Positions 56,090 through 64,000 of a stretch of 64,000 nt of DNA are shown one piece after another. The notes below the pieces were generated by a model. That model ran no database searches and had not been told where the DNA came from. It saw only the letters and a list, made by a program, of their open reading frames with translations. The DNA comes from Acheta domesticus (Eukaryota; Arthropoda; Insecta; Orthoptera; Gryllidae): positions 261,782,925 through 261,846,924 of the forward strand of contig JAHLJT010000631.1 in the NCBI GenBank assembly GCA_031308135.1, written 5' to 3'. Each line of letters begins with the position of its first letter. Positions within the stretch are counted from its first letter, which is position 1. Made by a program: the position numbers and the translations under genes.

Positions 56090-57185
56090 GCTTGTCTTTG
56101 CAATATCGTGAAAACATTCTCTGTAAATGTATCTGAATGAATAAAAAATAATTATTGGATAACTCGAAATATCCCCTCAACTTTAAAGTTACAGGATAAT
56201 ATCTTCAGATTTGTAAAAAATAAATTTCGGGATTTGTCTTTTGAGAGAACAAATAGTGTTTGCTTTACACTGAGTTTCTTAGAACAAGTCCTGTTTCTAT
56301 TTTAAGAATAGGAGTTCCTCCTTCCAGTTAGAAAGTCTGCTTGAATAAAATCTCTCAAGACATCTATTCTTTCATTTTTGAAATTCAGTAAATTCATTAT
56401 TATCCAAAAAAGTTGACGTAGTGCCTGTATTCTCCTTTTTTGAAAAAATAATTAATTATAAGTAAAAACGCATTTATTAGTTGCATTATAAATCTATTTA
56501 CGAATATGCATAGATATAAATATCAAAACATAATTTTCACTAATAAAATCATAGCACGTTTGTTGTAGAGCAGCTTCTGTTTATAAAATTTATTTTCTCT
56601 GATTCCTCTCTGTGTTTAGTTTTGAAACCCTTCACACTTAGCCAAAACTCTTGTTGTCAATTTCTTTAAAATGTTCCATATTTAAATTAGAAATAATTTC
56701 TAATACATTTGTGTTAAAAATTGAATTAATTTTAATTAGGTACAATACATAAATTTGTAAATAAATACTTCATAGATAACTCGTTTTGAGTAGCTGAAGG
56801 TTTGAGAGCTTTCAACATAAATTCATGAAGTTCAGGGGTTTCTTTTGTGAACTTAGGCAATGCTGTTGTAAGCTTGTTACCCTTTGACTAAACTAGAAAG
56901 ACGTCAAACACGAACACTGCCGTTACCACAATAAACTTGACATTTATACACGATCTTTTTATTTAATTACTCACCCGGTTACTCAGTGGCTGAATGGAAA
57001 TTGGATGAGATAATGGTCATTGGCTCAGAAGATGAAGTACTATCATACTACTTGTTTCAGTCATACTAATTTTTGTACAATTAAACTGTACTAATGAAAA
57101 TTAATTTATGCATTTAATAATATTACAATAAATATGATTGTTTTGGATGGTCAGTATTGACTCTCATTGTGTACGTAGAGCTATT
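56090..57185. other. AT-rich sequence, nothing recognised
   Basis: AT-rich DNA, no motif. Confidence 0.5.
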
Positions 57186-57189
57186 CAGT

Positions 57190-57480
57190 GAAAAATAGTT
57201 TCCTTGTGTCATACAATTCTGTATCTATTTTAATTTTTGAATATCATCTGGCAAAGAGTTTTAAAGTAAAGTACATGTATTATAAGTGATTTTTTTTGAA
57301 ATGAAGAGGGAACTTTTGCAAAAAATTTCGAAGTTGCAAGATTAGCAGTAAGAATGGTTGAATTCATTTTACTTTCACCTGATGAAGTGCACCAAATTTC
57401 ATTAAAACTCCGAAAAGAGGCTGAGTAACTTATTAATATAAGCTGTTCGCGAAATGGGTGGAAAATGCAATTTATCAATG
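57190..57480 (-). pseudogene. LINE ORF2 C-terminal fragment, related to 11.46 kb
   Basis: Top-strand ATCATCTGGCAAAGAGTTTT with AAAGTACATGTATTATAAGTG aligns with TGTCTTCTGGCAAAGTGTTG with AATGTACATGAATTGTATGTG at 11570-11620. On the minus strand this is the YMYFTLKLFA(R) section, equivalent to SCTLLYNTLPEDIK, and is followed by a basic/hydrophobic tail. Several stops; only the tail of the polymerase is present. Confidence 0.6.
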
Positions 57481-57484
57481 AAAA

Positions 57485-58205
57485 CTACATGTTCACTTGC
57501 TTCAGACTTCAAAAAAATCATTATTTCTTACAAAACATGATCTGTTAGGAAATCTCCGCCAGGTTACGATTTTAACGCCGATGAATCACGCCTCCCGTGC
57601 TTCGCTCCAACAGTCGGTTGTTTATTCTACGATGCTGCAAATGCGCCCAGCTGTTACCAACAATTCTCAGACTCCGCACAAGACGCTTTCACAAAACCAA
57701 CAGACTCTGGTGCACTCTGGTAGCTATATCATTAACTAAAACATCTTATATAAATTTCTTCAACACAGGAAAGGGTTGCATTTTTATGCGCCATCTTCAT
57801 TGCGCGCTAATTGATTATGCACGCATACCAACATTTTGGATTTCCAAAATCCAAGTGGTTGCCAAGAAGATCAAGATATTGAAGACTGGAAAATTAGCTC
57901 CGAGTTCAAAAGAAAGTGTTTGAATTATGTAGACACACTATGATTCACAATTCAACCAATTTCCTAGCATAAAACAAGGGCGCTTTATTCATTCTGACAT
58001 TACTTTTTATTATAAATTTATTTCAGTTGCCTGTATCGAAATGTAGTACTGCTATTCCAAATTTCACACCTAACACACCGCCTTCCATATCATATATGTG
58101 CGAAAGCCACACTAAGAATTTTACTGCGTTAAAAAGACAGGCAGATCAAGGGAAACCCTAAGTCCCGTGATCATCATCTTTGGCACGAAGAGTCAGGGCG
58201 ATGAA
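57485..58205. other. AT-rich sequence, nothing recognised
   Basis: Two overlapping ORFs (80 and 108 codons, + strand, 57497-57923) have no motif I know. Confidence 0.4.
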
Positions 58206-58208
58206 TTT

Positions 58209-58702
58209 AGTCATTAGTGATTCTGGGTGCGTCAACGGCTGAGGGCATTAGATCCATAAGTAAAGTCAGTGCTTTTGCTCGGAAGGTGGCGGTGGTCGTT
58301 GCCCGCCGAATGGTGGGACCCGGCGCCGACCTACTGTCGGCTAGCAGGGTTTTCCCGACCACGTGTCTCCCACCAGCGGGACACCGCCCCAGCTGGGACA
58401 AGCTCTAAGCTCCCGACATGTCCCTCGGCATGTGTGGTGGTGTAGTGCATTAAGGTGTGTGTGTGTAACTAAGGAGAATGATAGAACAAAGAATGGGAAG
58501 GAAAGATCACGCGCGATCCGTGGTCCGTTTAGTAGGGTGTTGCTCCGGCATTCGTCTGGGAATGTTTGGAGAAATTATGGAACACTACCAATCAGAACGT
58601 CGGTCGCTAGAATTATCCTCCAGACAGCGAAAGAACGCCACCTAGCTATCGAGCTAGCATCGAAAATCCTACCAGAGCCCGATCGATTGAGTTGCCCCTG
58701 GT
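58209..58702 (-). mobile_element. SINE family A, copy 9 (minus strand)
   Basis: Minus-strand order: a degraded head (GGGCAACTCAATCGATCGGG), GGTAGGATTTTCGATGCTAG, GGAGGATAATTCTAGCGACC, CGAATGCCGGAGCAACACCC, GCGCGTGATCTTTCCTTCCC, GGGAGCTTAGAGCTTGTCCC, AGCTGGGGCGGTGTCCCGCT, CCTGCTAGCCGACAGTAGGT and CTTATGGATCTAATGCCC, with GACGCACCCAGAATCACTAA at its 3' end. The head faces the island at 58.88 kb. Confidence 0.86.
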
Positions 58703-58875
58703 ACTTATCATAGGGGTTTGCACGGGTAAAGCGTAGTCAGCGCAACTTCTCCTATTAACCCCTATCTCGATTCACAAGTCCGACGATGACGCCACATTCA
58801 GATAGGTCCCCATTTTCTTCTCACTAGGCTAAATGCACGCCAATTCCAGGCTCAATCCTAAGATGAAAAAGTGCC
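58703..58875. other. Spacer, nothing recognised
   Basis: Short mixed-composition spacer between a SINE head and a GC island. Confidence 0.35.
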
Positions 58876-58879
58876 CTGA

Positions 58880-59365
58880 TAAGAAATTAATACAGGAGTG
58901 GCGAGTATTGTCCGTCGGCCCCCGCCGGCCGCCGTTCGCAGGGGGCGGGATCGAAATCGAGCGCGGGATGGAGAAATTCCTCCGCGGCGTTGCGTCGCGT
59001 CGCGTGCGAGGCGCTTCCGGCACAGGGCGTCGAGCAAACAGCGCGCGGGCGGGGGCGGGGGCGTGGGCGTGGGCGTGGGCGGCGCGAGACACGCATTGTG
59101 TCAAATGAGGCGCGGCCGGCGAAGCCGGTCGGTCGGCGCGCGCGTCGGTGGGGGGAGTGGGGAGGGAGGAAGACGCGCCTCCCCTGGGAAATATATTTCG
59201 CCGCCGCCGCCGCCGCCGCCGCCGCCCCCGACGAAAGAAACGAAGACGCGTTATCGCGGGTTATCGATGGCAAATTACACAGACGTGCGTCGCCGCGTCA
59301 GGCGACAAGGCGCGGGGCGGAGGGGCACTCTGAGCGATCGCTCGTCGCGCTCGATGGCGACCGCC
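58880..59365. other. CpG island with (GGGCGT)n and (CCG)n repeats
   Basis: Dense CpG with GCGTTGCGTCGCGTCGCGTG, a GGGCGG/GGGCGT repeat at 59046-59080 and about nine perfect CCG triplets at 59201-59224. Contains GGGTTATCGATGGCAAATTAC. Long ORFs (up to 199 codons) on both strands are compositional. Confidence 0.6.
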
Positions 59366-60025
59366 CGGTCCCCATCCCTCCCACCCCTCCCCTTCCCTCC
59401 CTTCCCCCTCCCACCCCTCCTCTCCTCGCCTCGCCGTTCCACTCCCGTCCTCGCGTATCCTTCCCTTTCCCGCTAATTATCACTTCCCTCCTCTCCCCGT
59501 CCCCTTTCGCCCGGCCCACCCCCTTTCCTCTCTCCTTTCCCCATTGCCCTCACTTTCCCCTTGCCTTTTCCCACTTCCCTCGCCGGTGACCACCGCGTCG
59601 CCGCCCATCCTCTCCTCCCCTTTCCCCATTCGCTTCCCCCTCCCCGCCCCTCCTCGCCTCTTGCCACCACCCCTCCCCGCTCCCTCTCCTCTTCCTCTTC
59701 GCGTCATTCGTACCTCCTCCTTCCACTTTCCTCGTTCCCATGTCCTCCCCTTCTCTCCCCTCACTCTTTCCCCTTACCATCCCGCCTCTCTCCGTTTCTC
59801 TTCCCTCCTTCACTCTTTCACCGATCCTCCTTCCCTTCCTTTTTTCTTTACTCACCTTCTTTACTCCCTTTCTGTCTTGCCGCTTCCTCTGCCAGTCCCT
59901 CCTCTCTTCACATACCTCTGTCTCCACCCTTTTCCCTTCCCCTCTCCTCTCCCTCCCTCTCCTTGACCTTTCCCCTTCCCTCCGCACTCCTCCCCCGCCC
60001 TCGCGCCCACACGCCTCCAAGCCTC
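59366..60025. repeat. 0.65-kb polypyrimidine tract
   Basis: The top strand is almost entirely C and T in CCCTTCCC, CCTCTCC and CCCCTCC blocks with few purines. It is the mirror polarity of the purine block at 43.1-43.9 kb. All three plus-strand frames are open for long stretches, giving L/S/P-rich peptides, and the minus frames give R/G/E-rich ones. No protein inferred. The tract can form triplex or G-quadruplex structures in principle. Confidence 0.85.
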
Positions 60026-60085
60026 CAAGCCGCCACGGCGCCATAAAACTCATTCGCCAGTTAAAAACTCATTCGCCAGTTGAAT
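60026..60085. repeat. Two short direct repeats at the edge of the pyrimidine tract
   Basis: AAAACTCATTCGCCAGTT occurs twice in tandem (60045 and 60064). GCCTCCAA is doubled at 60013. Confidence 0.85.
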
Positions 60086-60089
60086 TTGT

Positions 60090-61510
60090 AATGTTCTATC
60101 AGAGAATTACTGCCATAATCTCATCAATTTCATACTTGTATTAAATTAACGAAATTACTGGAGGGTATATACCATAAACAAAATGCTACTTTTATTTGTA
60201 AATTCATGTAAATTAGTATTTAATGATATCACCAAATTATCTATTACAAATTCCTTTTCTTTTTAAAGTTAGGAAATATGTCAATTGCCTTGAAGCGACC
60301 GAACCAATAGTGACATCTCTGCTCATCTTGTATGCACGCCCGGCGCTGACCGCTGCCATTTCTCAAACTGTTTTGGCTTCGTTCCTCGTATACAACGTGT
60401 AAAGCATATGGTAATGTTAATATATTTAGAAAAACTAAACTTACCAACGATAACATGACTTCATTATCATCAATTCTTTATTATAAAACTATTTTGCATA
60501 TTATTTTCATATTTACTTCCGCAAGTACTATTCACTCTATTTTTCTTTTCTTACTACGTTTGGAACTTCATATGTACGTAAAGACTCTCCTATTTATAGT
60601 CGTGCGTCACCCTGAAATAGATTTTCTAGATTCTAGTATTTTCGTTGTATGCAATGCCTTTTTTTCTTATAAAGGTTTCCTGAATTCTTCCTTATCATTT
60701 TTATATTATCTTCATTATTGCTGTTTACATAGCCCTTATTTTTTTCGCCATCACCATAAACCACAGTAGGATACATATTGTCTCCAGTTCAGTGCAAGGA
60801 GTGATGCAACATTGATTTTCTTGTAGTGACTTAATCATTTTAAACCGAATGTCTGTGACACTTCTCTAACAGTCGCGTGCGGAAAGGGGGTACTGGGGGG
60901 AGTGCAACGACGGACCTCAACGTAAGTTTTCCTCATCATATTTGTAATATATGAAGTTACTATTTCCCAATTTAATAGATTTAGTTTAAGAACCTTCCTG
61001 AACCCTTAGAGACAGTTTCTTCTTTCAATTATCGTAGGAAGTTCACAAAAAAATCCAAACTGTCACCATGCAGAATCGCATCGTGGAAACTCCGTCATTC
61101 TATTACATCAGGTCTGCTTGTAATCACGTTGACATTTTATTTTCGTATTTGTCCACTTAGAGAAAAGTTGAGCAATTGGACCAACATAGTGAATGATGAA
61201 CTGATTAATTTTAAACGAAAAAAACATCCCCCACTTTGGCCCAGCAGAAAGGACCTCAATTACAGAAAATGTTCAAAATATCCCTAAAATATTACCTTAT
61301 TTCTGAAACTAAATATATTTTAGCAAAACATAGAATATGAAGAAAATAATTGAAATATATTGCAAAATACACGAATTAGTAGTTATTAAATATATAAAAT
61401 TCTTCTTCAATTATATCGCAATACTTCTGGGTTGTGCAGTTGACTCGCACTGGTATTCTCTGTCCACCGAAATGGCATTGGTATGCGACGGGTACAAAGC
61501 TTCTCCATGA
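60090..61510. other. AT-rich sequence, nothing recognised
   Basis: AT-rich DNA. A 104-codon ORF at 60455 is hydrophobic (F, L, S and Y-rich) but T-rich in base composition and without motif. GGGGGTACTGGGGGGAG occurs at 60887. Confidence 0.45.
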
Positions 61511-61517
61511 TTTATAC

Positions 61518-61970
61518 TTCCGGGCACGTCAACAGCTAAGGTCATTTGTCCCGTAAGTGTAAACCATGCTTTATGTTGAGAGCTAGCGGTGATCTCTCTC
61601 TGGATGCCGCCGACCTACGCTGGCTCGGGGGGAGGTTCCCCACCAGGTATCTCCCACCAGTGGGGCACCGCCCCAGCTTGGACACGTTCTAAGCTCCCGA
61701 CTGGTGACCCGACAAGTGTAGTAGTGTGCATATAAGTGTTAGTGTAAGTGAGAAATGAGGATAGGTCAACGAAGAGGAAGGAAAGGTTGCACCCGATCCG
61801 TGGCCTACTTGTTAGGGTACTACTCTGGCATTCACCCGTGATCAGAGGAATCAGGGTTATCTAGCTAGTGTCAAAACTCCTCCCACGGTCGGGACTCGAA
61901 CCCTAGGACCTCCGAGTCAGAGTCACTGTGGTAACAAATCCGTTCCCTGAGCCACCTAAGCCGATGAGAG
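61518..61970 (-). mobile_element. SINE family A, copy 10 (minus strand, good head)
   Basis: On the minus strand the head is best preserved here: GGCTTAGGTGGCTCAGGG (A-box-like) and CCTAGGGTTCGAGTCCC (B box, exact GGTTCGANTCC). The body has GAATGCCAGAGTAGTACC, AACAAGTAGGCCACGGATCG, GTTGGGAGCTTAGAACG-type, GGGGCGGTGCCCCACTGGTG and GGGAGATACC. The tail is CTTACGGGACAAATGACC, then TTAGCTGTTGACGTGCCCG. Part of the middle (the CTGGAGGAGAATTC box) is deleted. The head faces the island starting at about 62.0 kb. Confidence 0.88.
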
Positions 61971-61999
61971 GCAAGGGAGGAACGACCTCTCCCAGGAGG

Positions 62000-62510
62000 T
62001 GGCTGCTGGGTCATGGGCATCCAGTCGGCTTCCGTTCTCGCCGTGTGCACCGACCGGGCTGCTTCTGCGGACATCAATCGCTCACTTCCTCCGCGCTCTG
62101 AGCGAGTTTCAGTTGTGCAGCTTCGTGAACGCACGAAAGTGCAATGCGCGTTCACGCCACTGCGGTGCAGCCATTCCTACCCTTACGGGCATCTATGGGC
62201 AATCCTGCAACATAATGGTAAAAAACAGAAGGTCAGAACGAGTTTAGCCGACTGCCGCGCGCATTGCGTGTTGTCCGCGTTCTCGCGTGTCTGCTCGCAG
62301 TGACAGTGGCGGCCTGAGCTCCGACTCTCGCCTCTCATCCCCTCTCTCCCCCTCCCCTTCGGATACATTCCGGGCGCTGCTCCCGCCCCGCCGGCGGTGC
62401 GCTCTGTCATGCCTCTCGCTTTTCTCCCCCCTCCCTCCCTTTTCCACCCCCACCCCTTCACCCTCGCTGACCGTTTCGCTTGCCTGCGTGGGGGGGGGGC
62501 GCTGCCGGAA
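62000..62510. other. CpG-rich island with pyrimidine tract and poly-G
   Basis: The left part is CpG-rich and mixed. 62330-62475 is C/T-rich (CCCCTCTCCCCCTCCCC). A G run of 10 is at 62492-62501. ORFs on both strands are compositional. Confidence 0.5.
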
Positions 62511-62514
62511 CACG

Positions 62515-64000
62515 GATTTCGATACTCTTGCATTATGCTTGATTGGACTGATTGTGAAAAATGCCACGTACACAATCCCTTTTATCCTAATTGAGCGGTG
62601 AATTGCAAATGTAACGAAAGACATATTCTGAAAATGGAATATTGGGTCGTAAATAGTCTTCTTGTTTACCCTGTTTATGTAAACTCTCTTCCAATATGTG
62701 ATTCGGATGAATCAATTTCTTTTCAAACGGATTTCGCGGTTCATCTATTAACATTTAATTTTGAACTTTGAATGATTCTTGGAATGACAAAGGTTTTGAT
62801 TGGCTTGCCTTGCCATGTTCTGTTTTTGCTATCCCTTTGTATGGTTCTAGATTAATTCGTACAAATTTATAAACTTTTCGTTCTTAGCATTTTCACGACT
62901 TAAGGTGAGCTCTCTTACATTTTGAGAGTATTATGCAATTTATCTGTAGCAAAGCGTTAATTGCATATTGATGTTTGAATTCTGTGATCTTTCAATACGT
63001 TTTGGTGTTGTGCGATTGCAACTCAGGATGAAAATTGTGCAGTTTAAACTCGATCAATGTTGCCTGTATCGTAATATAATTTCATATCAGGGAGACGTGT
63101 GTAGTTTTTATAAAAAAACAATAGCTCTTGAGCTTTGAATTATGATGTCTCTGACTAATCTGAAAGACGTAACGTACTGCATTACAATCAAAATCAACCA
63201 AAGGTACTACATTTGATGATCATGAACTGCGCAAGGCAGTAAAAATATTACATTATTAAAATTTATATCAACCCTTGTGATAAAAATAATCAACAACAAT
63301 GTATAGAAGTAGACTTACATTAACATTATAATTTAGGGTTCGGGAAGTACTTTGGCAGGGAAACTTGCATGATATTTCAATAATGACAAAATACACAATA
63401 TTATACATTTCACTTGAAATACCCCACAAAAAAATGTTTCTGGGTTATTGAAAACTATTAAATATCCTGAATACATGCGCATTAAGAACTAAGTGATATA
63501 AAAAATGAATGCTTATTTTTAGTTTTTCATAAAACCAAATTTTATCTGATATCTATTGAGATTCACTAAAACTGTGTTGACTCTTTTCCGTTGTTTCGTG
63601 AAAAAATACAATAAAATACAGAAATACTCATTTTAAAATACCATGCTTTTGTTATTTAAGTTATAAAACTACTGGTATACCAAGAAAATGATATGTTTTT
63701 GAAGATATTTTTATATATTTTATACCACGATGAATAATTTTATAGATAGCATTGGAAACATAAAAGGAAAGATAATTTCAGTCTGCGGATGTATGTTAGC
63801 AAATAAGAATTTTTTAATGTTGTTTAAAGCAAAGCTCTTTGCACCTTTGTAGGTTTTCGTTCAAATAAATGAAAATTTGATGACAACAGCAAAGATTGCT
63901 GAACGAAAGAAATTTTATTTTCCACTGTAAATGCGTTTTTGTAATGTGAGATAGACTGTTACAGACTTCCCCATCATCCGTAAAAGCGGAAAGAAGATTT
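62515..64000. other. AT-rich sequence, nothing recognised
   Basis: AT-rich DNA to the end of the window, no motif or ORF of note. Confidence 0.55.

Noticed and set aside
58898..60144. Several 90-199-codon ORFs in GC and pyrimidine tracts
   Set aside because: Compositional; overlapping on all frames, with no motif or conserved-looking frame.
60905..60930. Splice donor-like GTAAGT after CAAC
   Set aside because: No open exon or acceptor partner; such motifs are expected by chance.

Overview
The window looks like non-coding DNA, intergenic or intronic, from a large repeat-rich animal genome, most likely an insect. I found no convincing intact host gene, rRNA or functional tRNA gene, and no bacterial operon or CRISPR array. 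The organism call rests on three things: tRNA-derived SINEs with A and B boxes, several decayed non-LTR retrotransposon (LINE) pieces plus a pogo/Tigger transposase relic and a Helitron, and compact CpG-rich islands in an AT-rich background. The 3' segment of the main SINE (GGGACTAATGACCTTAGCAG) resembles, from memory, repeat tails of polyneopteran insects such as locusts. That makes a polyneopteran plausible but unproven.

Layout. 0-4.3 kb is AT-rich unique sequence. 4.3-6.0 kb has two GC-rich tandem arrays, a 12-bp unit and then a 5/10-bp unit. 7.5-7.8 kb has decayed tRNA-like SINE sequence. 9.3-10.9 kb has two copies of SINE family A, one carrying an expanded CA microsatellite. 11.4-12.6 kb, 15.9-16.6 kb, 17.4-18.0 kb and 22.8-23.7 kb hold LINE relics. 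23.85-24.76 kb holds a dead Tigger-like transposase, and 26.1-26.4 kb a helix-turn-helix transposon relic. 27-30 kb has GC islands, an 11-bp array, SINE copies and a 0.5-kb spaced duplication. 33.8-34.3 kb is a non-autonomous Helitron. 35.7-36.3 kb is a CCACCG-rich tract. 39.2-40.9 kb has a GC island, a 37-bp minisatellite and a SINE in a row. 42.9-45.3 kb has a purine-rich GC island and the second copy of SINE family B. 47.6-56.1 kb alternates GC islands with SINEs, a 237-bp foldback and a Tigger-like MITE. 58.2-62.5 kb has two more SINE/island pairs and a 0.65-kb pyrimidine tract. The rest is AT-rich sequence with nothing recognised.

Nothing here forms a pathway. The layout-level patterns are: about ten copies of SINE family A in 64 kb; most of them close to CpG-rich islands, usually with the 5' head facing the island; all recognised LINE and transposase relics except one weak case on the minus strand; and three unrelated-looking tandem arrays that share a CCGTCC/GGACGG core. 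I did not find a clearly new biological system. The SINE/island arrangement and an unidentified coding-like ORF at 19.3-19.8 kb are the best leads.
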